DNA of 64,000 nt, from the NCBI GenBank assembly GCA_963726405.1, contig CAVSCF010000011.1, positions 186,001 through 250,000 on the forward strand, written 5' to 3'. Under the pieces are notes generated by a model that was not told the DNA's origin, ran no database searches, and was given only the letters and a program-made list of their open reading frames with translations. This document shows, in pieces, positions 53,398 through 62,204 of this stretch. The first letter of the stretch is position 1. Each line of letters opens with the position of its first letter. The DNA is from JAOUJD01 sp963726405. Lineage in GTDB: Bacteria > Pseudomonadota > Gammaproteobacteria > Burkholderiales > Burkholderiaceae_F. Both the position numbers and the translations under genes were made by a program.

Positions 53398-54444
53398 ATG
53401 AAGAAGGCGTACAGCCGCCGTGAGGTGCTGGGTGCCGGTGCGGCAGCCAGCGCCCTTGCGGCGTTCCCGGCCATCGGTTCGGCACAGGGCATCGAGCGCA
53501 AGAAAGTGACCATCGCGGTGGGCGGGAAGAACCTCCTGTACTACCTGCCGCTGACGATCGCCGAGCAGAAGAAGTTCTTCCAGGAAGAGGGCCTGGAGGT
53601 CGAGATCGTCGACTTCGCCGGCGGCGCGCGTGCGCTTCAGGCCGTCGTCGGCGGCAGCGCCGACGTCGTCTCCGGCGCCTTCGAGCACACCATCAACATG
53701 CAGGCCAAGGGCCAGCCGATGCGCGCCTTCGTGCTCCAGGGCCGCGCACCGCAGATCGTGCTTGCCGTCAGCAACAAGACGATGGCGAACTTCAAGACGG
53801 TCGCCGACCTGAAGGGCAAGAAGATCGGCGTCACCGCCCCCGGTTCATCGACGAACATCCTGTGCAACTTCGTGCTCGCAAAGGCGGGCCTGAAGCCGAG
53901 CGACGTGTCGTACGTCGGTGTCGGCGCCTCGCAGGGAGCCGTCGCCGCGCTGCGTGCCGGCCAGATCGACGCCATCTCGAACCTCGACCCCGTGATCACC
54001 ATCCTCTCGCGCAGCAACGACATCAAGATCGTTTCCGATACGCGCGACGTGGCCGAGGCCGACCGGGTGTTCGGCGGCCCGATGCCGGCCGCGACCCTGT
54101 ACGCCCCGGTCTCGTTCATCGAGAAGAATCCCAACACCGTGCAGGCCCTGACCAACGCGATGGTGCGGGCGAACAAGTGGATCCAGCAGGCCGGCCCGTC
54201 CGACATCGTGAAGGTCGTGCCCGAGAGCTACCTGCTCGGCGACCGCGCGGTCTACATCGACGCTTTCCAGAAGGCGCAGAAGGCGCTGTCACCCGACGGC
54301 ATGATTCCCGAGTTGGGCCCGGCCACCGCGCTGCGCGCGCTGCAGAGCATCGACGATTCGCTCAAGACGGCGAAGATCGACCTGAAGGCCGTGTACACCA
54401 ACGATTTCGTGCGCAAGGCGAACGCCAAGTACCCGAAGGGATAA
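53398..54444 (+). CDS. NMT1/SsuA-type ABC transporter substrate-binding protein
   Basis: This is a 348-residue periplasmic solute receptor. The N-terminus SRREVLGAG resembles a Tat signal, followed by a hydrophobic core ending near SAQG. The core has the NMT1/THI5-like pattern (YYLPLTIAEQKKFFQEEGLEV, SADVVSGAFEHTINMQ, LKGKKIGVTAPGSSTNI). Family members bind sulfonates, nitrate, pyrimidine precursors or aromatic acids; this one cannot be narrowed further. AAGGAG precedes the ATG. A hairpin (53344-53366) lies in the 58-base gap after the CoA-transferase. Confidence 0.88.
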   Translation: MKKAYSRREVLGAGAAASALAAFPAIGSAQGIERKKVTIAVGGKNLLYYLPLTIAEQKKFFQEEGLEVEIVDFAGGARALQAVVGGSADVVSGAFEHTINMQAKGQPMRAFVLQGRAPQIVLAVSNKTMANFKTVADLKGKKIGVTAPGSSTNILCNFVLAKAGLKPSDVSYVGVGASQGAVAALRAGQIDAISNLDPVITILSRSNDIKIVSDTRDVAEADRVFGGPMPAATLYAPVSFIEKNPNTVQALTNAMVRANKWIQQAGPSDIVKVVPESYLLGDRAVYIDAFQKAQKALSPDGMIPELGPATALRALQSIDDSLKTAKIDLKAVYTNDFVRKANAKYPKG

Positions 54445-54496
54445 GCGCCCCCACAGCACCACTCGGAGTTCGGGCCGCACGCGCGGCCCGTTCCGC

Positions 54497-55309
54497 ATGA
54501 ACGCCCCCGCCCTTTCACTGACCGGTATCACGTGCACGTTCGTCGGCCGCGACGAGCGCAACCAGCGCTACACGGCCGTGCGCGACGTCACGCTCGACAT
54601 CGCGCCGGGCGAGTTCGTGAGCGTGGTCGGGCCCACGGGCTGTGGCAAGAGCACGCTGCTGAACGTTGCCGCCGGCCTGCTCGAGCCGAGCAGCGGCACG
54701 GTTCGCGTCTTCGGCGCACCGCTTGCCGGCATCAACCGGCGCGCCGGCTACATGTTCCAGACCGAGGCGCTGATGCCGTGGCGCAGCGCGCGGGCGAACG
54801 TCATGGCGGGGCTCGAGTTCCGCGGTGCCAGCGCCGAGGAGGCGGGGGCCAGCGCCGACGAATGGTTGAAGCGCGTGGGACTGGGCGGATTCGGCGACCG
54901 CTATCCGCACCAGCTCTCGGGCGGCATGCGCAAGCGCACGGCGCTCGCGCAGACCCTCGTGCTCGATCCAGACATCATCCTGATGGACGAGCCGTTCTCC
55001 GCTCTCGACATCCAGACGCGCCAGCTGATGGAAAACGAGGTCCTCGACCTCTGGGCCGCGAAGCGCAAGGCGGTGCTCTTCATCACGCACGACCTCGACG
55101 AGGCGATCGCGATGAGCGACCGCGTCGTCGTCCTGTCCGCCGGCCCGGCCTCGCACCCGATCGGCGAGTTCGTGATCGACCTGCCGCGGCCGCGCGACGT
55201 CGCGGAGGTCCGGATCACCTCGCGTTTCATCGACCTGCACAAGGCGATCTGGGACGTGCTGCGCGAGGAAGTGCTCAAGGGCTACGCCCAGCAGAAGCTG
55301 GTGGCCTGA
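54497..55309 (+). CDS. ABC transporter ATP-binding protein (nitrate/sulfonate/taurine type)
   Basis: This is a 270-residue ATPase: Walker A GPTGCGKST at 45-53, signature LSGGMRKR, Walker B IILMDEPFSALD and H-loop THDLDEA. It belongs to the SsuB/TauB group. It powers the permease encoded next, which starts one base after its stop. Forms an importer with the receptor gene upstream. Confidence 0.93.
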   Translation: MNAPALSLTGITCTFVGRDERNQRYTAVRDVTLDIAPGEFVSVVGPTGCGKSTLLNVAAGLLEPSSGTVRVFGAPLAGINRRAGYMFQTEALMPWRSARANVMAGLEFRGASAEEAGASADEWLKRVGLGGFGDRYPHQLSGGMRKRTALAQTLVLDPDIILMDEPFSALDIQTRQLMENEVLDLWAAKRKAVLFITHDLDEAIAMSDRVVVLSAGPASHPIGEFVIDLPRPRDVAEVRITSRFIDLHKAIWDVLREEVLKGYAQQKLVA

Positions 55310-55310
55310 G

Positions 55311-56138
55311 ATGTGGAAGCTCCTGCGTCCGCGTGTTGCGACTCTCCGCTTCTGGCAGGTGCTTGTCCTCGTGGTGATCTTCGCCTTCTGGTGGGCGATG
55401 ACGACGCCCGGCGTGATCCCGCCCTTCATGTTCGAGAACGATCGGCAGGCGGCGTTCTTCTTCGGCGAACCCCTCAAGATCGTCGTGCGCATCTGGGACT
55501 GGTTCATCACCGACCGCGACATCTATGGCCACCTCTGGGTGACGCTGCTCGAGACCGTCCTCGCGTTCGCCTTCGGCACGATCGCCGGGCTCGTCATCGG
55601 CATGTGGCTCGCGCTGTCGCCGATCGCCGCGGCGATCCTCGATCCGTACATCAAGGCGGCGAATTCCATGCCCCGCGTGATCCTCGCGCCGATCTTCGCG
55701 GTCTGGTTCGGGCTCGGCATCGCCTCCAAGGTCGCCCTGGGCTTCACGCTGGTCTTCTTCATCGTCTTCTTCAACGTCTACCAGGGCGTGAAGGAAGTGA
55801 GCCCCACCGTGCTCGCCAACGCGCGCATGCTGGGCGCCAGCCGCAACCAGTTGCTGCGCCACGTGTACCTGCCGAGCGCGACGAGCTGGGTGTTCTCGTC
55901 GCTGCACACGTCGGTGGGGCTGGCCTTCGTTGGCGCCGTGGTGGGCGAGTACCTCGGCTCCTCCCGCGGGGTCGGCTACCTGATCCTGCAGGCGGAAGGC
56001 ACGTTCGACATCAATACCGTCATGGCCGGCATCCTGGTCCTCACCGCCTTCGCGCTGGTGCTCGACTGGGTGGTCGGACGCGTCGAGTCGCACCTCATGC
56101 GCTGGCAACCGAGCGCGGGAGAGACGGAAAAGCTGTGA
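55311..56138 (+). CDS. ABC transporter permease (SsuC/TauC type)
   Basis: This is a 275-residue inner-membrane protein with about six helices and the EAA loop (NARMLGASRNQLLRHVYLPSA) that contacts the ATPase. GVGYLILQAEGTFDINTVMAGI is typical of the SsuC group. It completes the importer. Followed by an 83-base gap before the next gene. Confidence 0.92.
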   Translation: MWKLLRPRVATLRFWQVLVLVVIFAFWWAMTTPGVIPPFMFENDRQAAFFFGEPLKIVVRIWDWFITDRDIYGHLWVTLLETVLAFAFGTIAGLVIGMWLALSPIAAAILDPYIKAANSMPRVILAPIFAVWFGLGIASKVALGFTLVFFIVFFNVYQGVKEVSPTVLANARMLGASRNQLLRHVYLPSATSWVFSSLHTSVGLAFVGAVVGEYLGSSRGVGYLILQAEGTFDINTVMAGILVLTAFALVLDWVVGRVESHLMRWQPSAGETEKL

Positions 56139-56221
56139 GTTTGATGCCGACTTCTTGGTAGCAACACCTAGACACGGCATCGCGCGCCCCGTAGGCTGCC
56201 AGCAGACTACGCAGCGCTCCC

Positions 56222-57616
56222 ATGTCCTCGACCACCTACGAATTCGGCGCGAACGGCGCGGCTGAGCCGTTCTGGCAGCGCATCCACAAGTTCTTCACGC
56301 TGCCGCTCGACAAGGCCGTGCTGATGCGCATCGGCGGGCTCGCGGTGGCGAGCGTGATCGCCTTCGCGTTGTTCTTCCTCGGCGTGTTCGGGGTCGTGCT
56401 GGGCCTCGCCGCGCTCGTCGCGGTGCTCGTCATCGGTGCCCGGTTCGGCTTCAAGATCATCGAGCGATCGTCGAAGGGATTCCTGATCCCGAGCGACTAC
56501 CCGATATCGGACGACGATCTCGTCAGCGCGTACCTCCCGTACAAGTTCGTGGCCATGAACATGGTGTTCGGCCTGCTGCTGGTCCTGCTGGCGCTGATCA
56601 CCCGGGGCAGCGAGTTCTTTTCGCTGCTGTTCTGGTTCGTGCTGTTCGTCGTCGTGATGCCGGCGGCAACGATGCGCCTCGTCATCACCGGCAGCCTCCG
56701 CGCGGCTCTGAATCCGGTCGAGCTGGTCGCCCTTGTCCAACGCATCGGCAAGCCCTATGCGGCGCTCGCGGCCTTCGTGTTCTGTGCGGATCTGTGCCGC
56801 ACCTACGGAATGGCGGCACTGGCCGTCGCGGGGGGCGTCGGGGCCGGGCTGGTCGGCGCCCTCGGCGGGCCGAAGACCAGCCTCGGATTCGGTGGCATCG
56901 CGCTGCTGTTCTTCATGTCGGCCGGCTTCTGGTACTTCACGTACGTCATCTGCGCGCTGATCGGCTATGGCATGTACCAGTACGCCGACAAGCTCGACAT
57001 CTCGGTCGTCGGGCCGGGCGAGCAGTCGCTGCGCAGCACGGCAACCGCGCGCACGGTCGACATCAAGGCGCGCACGCGAGACGCGCTGATCGGCCAGATG
57101 GTGTCGGCGGGGGAGATCAAGGAGGCGATCGAACTGCTGTCGGAGGACCTGCGGGAGCGGCCCGGCGACCTGTCGCTGCACGCGCGCTTTCACCGTCTCG
57201 TGGTGGCCGAGGGCAGCTCGCTGCGCATCGAGGACCACACCGACAAATACTTGGCACTGCTGGTGAAGTCGCAGAACTGGCGCGAGGCGCTGGAACTGTA
57301 CGACGAAGCCATCGCGCGCCGGGCCGACTGGGCTCCGCGCGAAGTCGCCACGATCGTCCCGCTGGCGCAGGCCGCCCTGCGCGCCGGAAAACCGAGGGAA
57401 GCCGGCCTGCTGATCCGCGGCTTCGACAAGAAGAATCCCAACCACCCGGACATTCCGCGCGCGTATCTCGTCGGCGCGCAGATCATGGCCGAGTACGCCG
57501 GCAAGCCGGATGACGCCCGGCGCATCCTCGAGCACCTGGTCAAGCATTACGCCAGCGACCCGGTGGCGACCGAAGCTTCGCGGTACCTCGAAGTGATGCG
57601 CCGAATGGCGAAGTGA
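56222..57616 (+). CDS. Multi-pass membrane protein with C-terminal TPR-like region
   Basis: This is a 464-residue protein of unknown function. Residues about 35-260 contain about six to seven hydrophobic helices. From about 280 on it is soluble and helical (MVSAGEIKEAIELLSEDLRERPGDL, NWREALELYDEAIAR, AGKPREAGLLIRGF), like tetratricopeptide repeats. The layout fits a membrane-bound scaffold. No domain name can be given with confidence. Converges with the rhomboid gene. Confidence 0.7.
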   Translation: MSSTTYEFGANGAAEPFWQRIHKFFTLPLDKAVLMRIGGLAVASVIAFALFFLGVFGVVLGLAALVAVLVIGARFGFKIIERSSKGFLIPSDYPISDDDLVSAYLPYKFVAMNMVFGLLLVLLALITRGSEFFSLLFWFVLFVVVMPAATMRLVITGSLRAALNPVELVALVQRIGKPYAALAAFVFCADLCRTYGMAALAVAGGVGAGLVGALGGPKTSLGFGGIALLFFMSAGFWYFTYVICALIGYGMYQYADKLDISVVGPGEQSLRSTATARTVDIKARTRDALIGQMVSAGEIKEAIELLSEDLRERPGDLSLHARFHRLVVAEGSSLRIEDHTDKYLALLVKSQNWREALELYDEAIARRADWAPREVATIVPLAQAALRAGKPREAGLLIRGFDKKNPNHPDIPRAYLVGAQIMAEYAGKPDDARRILEHLVKHYASDPVATEASRYLEVMRRMAK

Positions 57617-57625
57617 GCCGGCGCG

Positions 57626-59209
57626 CTACGAGCGATCCTGCGGCCTCGCGTCGAGGTCGATGTCCAGTTCGGTCGTCACGTTGAGGGTGGACGGTGCCAC
57701 CCGCGTCGTCGCGCGGATCGTCATCGGCGGTTCATGACTGCGCGCCACGCCTCCGATGGCTGAGGGCGACGGGAAGTGCGCGGACAGTCGCTCCTTGACC
57801 TGCTGCGCCTGTGTCTTGAGCCCGTGGCGGGAGTAGGTCGTGAAGAGGCCCAGCAGCGAGTCGGCGATCTGGCGCGCATAGAGGTTCTTCGTGGTTTCGT
57901 TCCCGATGAGGCCATCGAGCACCCGTAGCGCGGCAGCGTCCTCGCGGGCGGCAACGAGCCGGCGCGCCAGGCGCAACTGCTCGTCGACCGGCAGGACCGC
58001 AAGGACATGTGGCTGGCTCATCTGCAGGTACACCGGCCGCAACTCGGCACGTGACCCGCGGGCGCGGATCCACAGGATGCGAAGCGCCGCGTCGAGCAAC
58101 GTTTCCGAGTTGCGCCCGAGCAGCGCCATGTTGAAGTACGCGATGGCGTACTTGGTGTTCCCGGGGTCATCGGCCAGCAACTGCGCATAGGCGCGGGCGG
58201 CGCGCTTCGTGTCGAGCCGAGCCGCAGCCTGCTGCGCTTCCTGCAGCAATGTCGACTTGCGGTTGCCCCGGCGCTCGTCGGCGAACTGCTCGTCCAGGAT
58301 CCGGTCGACCCGCTGGCTGTCGCGTGGCTTGAGCAGCCAGGCGGCCGCGGCTCCCGCCACGAAACCGCCGATGTGCGCGCCGTAGGCCACGCGGGACTCG
58401 GGAGACAGCGCCCATTGGACCGCCTCGATCACGAGCCAGACCGGCAGCAGCAGCAGCGCGGGCACGCGGGCGGTGTTGAAGTAGACGAACAGCCAGTAGA
58501 AGACCGGTACCTTCCGCAATCCGTACAGCACCGCGACCATCGCCATCGCGCCGGAGATGGCGCCGGATGCCCCGACCAGCATCTGCCCGCTCGCGAGCAG
58601 GTGCAGGCCGCCCGCGCAGGCGCCCGCGAACAGGTACGCGAGGAGGAAGCGCGCCCGACCGAGGGCCGCCTCGGCGAAGGGCCCGGCGAGGAGCAGCACC
58701 AGCATGTTGCCGAACCAGTGCATCGCGTCGCCGTGCAGGAACTGGTGGGTCAGCAGGCCCCACCAGTTGCCGCCCGACTGCAACGCGTAACGCTCGGTGA
58801 AGACCTGCGTGAGCAGGGTCTCGAAGCGCTGGCGCTGCTCGCGCCACGTCGCGCTGCGCGGGTCGGACGGGGGCACGATCAGGCCGCCCTTCAGGTCTCG
58901 CATGAACTCGCGGTCGCGCTGCATGGCGGCCACCGCCGCCCACGCCTCTTCGCCGCGCACCGGGGCGCGGATCGCGCGCAGCACGCGCAGCGACTGCCGA
59001 TCGCTGCGCGTCTCCAGCACGGCCGCATACCGCGGCAGTTCGATCGCGGGCAGCTGCGACGAGAAGTAGTACTCGGCCGCCCGCTGCGTGGTGCGGGCGT
59101 CGCCGGCCTGGAACACGAAGTACACCAGCGCGTTGATGACGATCAGCGCGAGCGTCACCACCGGAAGCGACCGGGCGGTGAAGCGCGTCTGGTAGGGAAT
59201 GATCAGCAC
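57626..59209 (-). CDS. Rhomboid-family intramembrane serine protease with TPR-like tail
   Basis: This is a 527-residue protein. The rhomboid core has HWFGNM (His164, Asn168), the nucleophile GASGAISG (Ser215) and catalytic His279 in YGAHIGGF. A first helix (14-34) is followed by an unusual loop of about 110 residues before the core. A C-terminal soluble helical tail of about 230 residues looks TPR-like. It would cut membrane proteins. GTG 59209 starts one base after the tal stop, so it is probably co-transcribed with tal. Substrate unknown. Confidence 0.85.
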   Translation of the reverse strand: MLIIPYQTRFTARSLPVVTLALIVINALVYFVFQAGDARTTQRAAEYYFSSQLPAIELPRYAAVLETRSDRQSLRVLRAIRAPVRGEEAWAAVAAMQRDREFMRDLKGGLIVPPSDPRSATWREQRQRFETLLTQVFTERYALQSGGNWWGLLTHQFLHGDAMHWFGNMLVLLLAGPFAEAALGRARFLLAYLFAGACAGGLHLLASGQMLVGASGAISGAMAMVAVLYGLRKVPVFYWLFVYFNTARVPALLLLPVWLVIEAVQWALSPESRVAYGAHIGGFVAGAAAAWLLKPRDSQRVDRILDEQFADERRGNRKSTLLQEAQQAAARLDTKRAARAYAQLLADDPGNTKYAIAYFNMALLGRNSETLLDAALRILWIRARGSRAELRPVYLQMSQPHVLAVLPVDEQLRLARRLVAAREDAAALRVLDGLIGNETTKNLYARQIADSLLGLFTTYSRHGLKTQAQQVKERLSAHFPSPSAIGGVARSHEPPMTIRATTRVAPSTLNVTTELDIDLDARPQDRS

Positions 59210-59210
59210 G

Positions 59211-60158
59211 TCAGTCGAGCGCCGCGATGATCTTCTCCAGCTTTTCGGCGTCGGCGGCGAAGGCGCGGATGCCCTCGGACAGTTTGTCGGTCGCCATCGC
59301 GTCCTCGTTGAGTTGCCAGCGGAAGCGGCTTTCCGGAAGGTCGATCGGCCGGGCCGGTTCGACCTTCGATGCATCGAGGGCCCGAGGCACCTCGCCGGCC
59401 GTGGCGGCCAGCTCGTCGAGCAGCTCGGGGCTGATCGTCAACAGGTCGCACCCCGCGAGGGCCAGCACCTGGCCGACGCTGCGAAAGCTGGCTCCCATCA
59501 CTTCGGTGCGATAGCCGCCGCCCTTGAGTCGCGCGAAGATGGCGCGCACCGAGCGTACGCCGGGATCCGCGGCCCCGGACATCGCCGATTCGTCCCACTG
59601 GCTTCCGGCCGCTTTCTTGTGCCAGTCGTAGATGCGGCCGACGAAGGGCGAGATCAGCGTCGCGCCGGCCTGCGCACAGGCCTCGGCCTGCGCCATGGCG
59701 AACAGCAGCGTCAGGTTGCAGTGGATGCCTTCGCGCTCGAGGACCTCCGCCGCGCGAATGCCCTCCCAAGTCGATGCGATCTTGATCAGCACGCGCTCGC
59801 GCGGCACGTCGAGCGCCTCGTAGAGCGCGATCAGGTGGCGCGCTTTCTCGATCGTGGCCCGGGTGTCGAAGGACAGGCGAGCATCGACCTCGGTCGACAC
59901 CCGGCCCTGGACGAGCCGGAGGATGCGGGCGCCGAACGCGACCAGCACCCGGTCGAGCTGCGCCGCCACCGGCTCCGTTCGGTGCGCGCGCAGCGTTTCC
60001 GTCAGCAGCGGCCGGTATTCCGGCTTTTGCGCCGCTTTCAGGATCAGGGACGGGTTCGTGGTGGCGTCGCGCGGTCGCAGCCGCTCGATGGCCGCGAGAT
60101 CGCCGGTATCGGCCACGATGGTCGTCCACTGCTTCAGTGCGTCCAGTCGGGAGGGCAT
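59211..60158 (-). CDS. tal: Transaldolase
   Basis: This is a 315-residue pentose-phosphate enzyme, close to E. coli TalB in length. TTNPSLIL is near residue 33, the Schiff-base lysine is Lys126 (LIKIASTWEGI), and ISPFVGRIYDWHKK follows. It transfers dihydroxyacetone units between sugar phosphates. ATG 60158 aligns with the E. coli start; GTG 60188 would add ten residues. Divergent from carA. Confidence 0.94.
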   Translation of the reverse strand: MPSRLDALKQWTTIVADTGDLAAIERLRPRDATTNPSLILKAAQKPEYRPLLTETLRAHRTEPVAAQLDRVLVAFGARILRLVQGRVSTEVDARLSFDTRATIEKARHLIALYEALDVPRERVLIKIASTWEGIRAAEVLEREGIHCNLTLLFAMAQAEACAQAGATLISPFVGRIYDWHKKAAGSQWDESAMSGAADPGVRSVRAIFARLKGGGYRTEVMGASFRSVGQVLALAGCDLLTISPELLDELAATAGEVPRALDASKVEPARPIDLPESRFRWQLNEDAMATDKLSEGIRAFAADAEKLEKIIAALD

Positions 60159-60190
60159 GGGGGCAAGCCGGTCGCGTGGCGAGGTCACGA

Positions 60191-60196
60191 TATAAT
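60191..60196 (+). promoter_or_regulatory. -10 element of the carA promoter
   Basis: A consensus TATAAT sits in the tal-carA divergent region, 105 bases before the chosen carA start. No good -35 is seen at 17 bases. The leader of about 100 bases could hold regulation by arginine or pyrimidines, but no specific site is recognised. Confidence 0.5.
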
Positions 60197-60300
60197 CCGC
60201 AAGTTTATCTGTAGCGAATTTACGGGAGGCGCTGGTCGGTCATCCCGTGCATCGCGGTGAAGGTGCCGGTGGTCGCCTCGCTGCGCGAAGGAGCCCCGTT

Positions 60301-61482
60301 TTGGCCCCCCTGATCGTTGATCCGCGTCCCGTCGCGGCCCTGGTGCTGGCCGACGGAACGGTCTTTCGCGGCCGTTCGATAGGCGCCCCCGGCAGGACGC
60401 TGGGCGAGGTCGTCTTCAATACGTCCATGACGGGTTACCAGGAAATCCTGACCGACCCGTCGTACGCCGGCCAGATCGTCACGCTGACCTACCCGCACAT
60501 CGGCAACACCGGCGTGAACGCCGAGGACGTCGAGGCGCCTCGCATCTACGCGGCGGGCCTGGTCATCCGGGACCTGCCGCAGCGGCCGTCCAATTTCAGG
60601 ATGGAACGGGACCTGTCTACGTACCTGCGGGATGAAGGCATCGTCGGCATCGCCGACATCGACACGCGCAAGCTGACGCGGATCCTCCGCGAAAAGGGCG
60701 CGCAAGCCGGCGTCATCGTGGCGGCAGGCGAGGGCCAGCCGCTGACGGACGGCACGGTCCACGATGCGCTGGCCCAGGCGAGGAAGTACCCGGGCATGGC
60801 GGGGCAGGATCTCGCCAAGGTCGTCAGCACGCGCGAGTCCTATGGCTGGACCGAGGGCAGCTGGAAGCTGGCGCGCGCCGATGGCACGCCGGGCTATGTC
60901 ACGCCGGGCGCTTTCCGCTTCCACGTGGTCGCCTACGACTACGGCGTGAAGCGAAACATCCTGCGCCTGATGGCCGACCGCGGCTGCCGCGTCACCGTGG
61001 TCCCCGCGCAGACGCCGGTGGCCGACGTGCTGAAGCTCGCGCCCGACGGCATCTTCCTTTCGAACGGCCCCGGCGACCCCGAACCGTGCACTTACGCCAT
61101 CGAGGCGGCGCGCGCGTTCATCGCGCGCAAGCTTCCGACCTTCGGCATCTGCCTCGGCCACCAGATCATGGGGCTCGCCGTCGGCGGCAGGACGCTGAAG
61201 ATGAAGTTCGGCCATCACGGCGCCAACCACCCGGTGATCGACGTCGAGTCGCGGAAGGTCTACATCACGAGCCAGAACCACGGCTTTGCCGTCGACGAGA
61301 AATCGCTGCCGGCCAACGTCCGCGTGACCCACGTGTCGCTCTTCGACGGTTCGTTGCAGGGCTTCGCGCTGTCCGACGCACCGGCGTTCTGCTTCCAGGG
61401 TCACCCGGAAGCGAGCCCCGGTCCGCACGACATCGGCGACCTGTTCGATCGTTTCGTGAAGCTGATGGAGGCGCCGAAATGA
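60301..61482 (+). CDS. carA: Carbamoyl-phosphate synthase small subunit
   Basis: This is a 393-residue glutaminase subunit that feeds ammonia to CarB for arginine and pyrimidine synthesis. The N-terminal VLADGTVFRGRSIG domain is followed by a class I glutamine amidotransferase with Cys284 in GICLGHQIMGL and GHPEASPGP near the end. TTG 60301 was chosen because AAGGAG at 60288-60293 is seven bases upstream; a GTG at 60247 would add 18 residues. Overlaps gmhA by four bases (ATGA). Confidence 0.93.
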   Translation: MAPLIVDPRPVAALVLADGTVFRGRSIGAPGRTLGEVVFNTSMTGYQEILTDPSYAGQIVTLTYPHIGNTGVNAEDVEAPRIYAAGLVIRDLPQRPSNFRMERDLSTYLRDEGIVGIADIDTRKLTRILREKGAQAGVIVAAGEGQPLTDGTVHDALAQARKYPGMAGQDLAKVVSTRESYGWTEGSWKLARADGTPGYVTPGAFRFHVVAYDYGVKRNILRLMADRGCRVTVVPAQTPVADVLKLAPDGIFLSNGPGDPEPCTYAIEAARAFIARKLPTFGICLGHQIMGLAVGGRTLKMKFGHHGANHPVIDVESRKVYITSQNHGFAVDEKSLPANVRVTHVSLFDGSLQGFALSDAPAFCFQGHPEASPGPHDIGDLFDRFVKLMEAPK

Positions 61483-62078
61483 CGGTCGCTGCGGTCCGCT
61501 CCGCGCTGGCGGAAGCCGCCGCGAGTCTCGAGCACCTTTACAAGGACGAGGCCGCGCTCGCCGCGATCGCCCGCGCGGGCGAACTGCTCGCTGACACCTT
61601 CGCCGCCGGCGGCCGTGCCTACGCGTGCGGCAACGGCGGTTCGATGTGCGACGCGATGCATTTCGCGGAGGAACTGACGGGCCGCTTCCGTGACAACCGC
61701 CCCGGCTACGCTGCCCTCGCGATCAGCGACGCCAGCCACCTGTCCTGCGTGGGCAACGACTACGGGTACGAGCAGGTCTTCGCGCGCTTCGTCGAGGCGC
61801 ACGGACGCGCCGGCGACGTGCTGCTCGCTATCTCGACCAGCGGCACGAGCAAGAACGTCGTCGCGGCCGCCCGCGCCGCGAAGCAACTTGGCGTGCGCGT
61901 CATTGCGCTGACGGGCCGCGCCGGCACGCCCCTGGCGGAGCTGGCCGACATTGCGATCGTCACCCCGGCCGGCCGCTACGCCGACCGTGTGCAGGAACTG
62001 CACATCAAGGTCATCCACATCCTGATCGAACTGGTCGAGCGCCGGCTCGCACCGGGTAACTACGGGGATGCCGCGTGA
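61479..62078 (+). CDS. gmhA: Phosphoheptose isomerase
   Basis: This is a 199-residue SIS-domain enzyme that converts sedoheptulose 7-phosphate to heptose phosphate for LPS core. CGNGGSMCDAMHFAEELTGRF, SHLSCVGNDYGYEQVF and ISTSGTSKNV match E. coli GmhA block by block. Its ATG overlaps the carA stop by four bases, so translation is coupled to carA. This is an unusual place for the gene, between the two carbamoyl-phosphate synthase subunits. Confidence 0.93.
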   Translation: MTVAAVRSALAEAAASLEHLYKDEAALAAIARAGELLADTFAAGGRAYACGNGGSMCDAMHFAEELTGRFRDNRPGYAALAISDASHLSCVGNDYGYEQVFARFVEAHGRAGDVLLAISTSGTSKNVVAAARAAKQLGVRVIALTGRAGTPLAELADIAIVTPAGRYADRVQELHIKVIHILIELVERRLAPGNYGDAA

Positions 62079-62161
62079 GCGCTTGCGTGCCTTTGAACCA
62101 GGGCCGGGCGCCGGGCCGCCCGAAGCCCGACCTTCAAACTGATTTCACGCGAGGTGCACGT

Positions 62162-62178
62162 GCGACGCGAAGCGTCGC
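62162..62178 (+). repeat. Perfect hairpin upstream of carB
   Basis: GCGACGC (62162-62168) pairs with GCGTCGC (62172-62178) around GAA, 27 bases before the carB ATG in the 126-base gmhA-carB gap. No T tract follows. It may tune carB translation or mRNA stability. Confidence 0.6.
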
Positions 62179-62204
62179 GTACACCGAGCGCGAAAGGAGA
62201 AATC

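Noticed and set aside
60247..60300. GTG start of carA at 60247
   Set aside because: No ribosome-binding site there, whereas TTG 60301 has AAGGAG at ideal spacing; kept only as an alternative.
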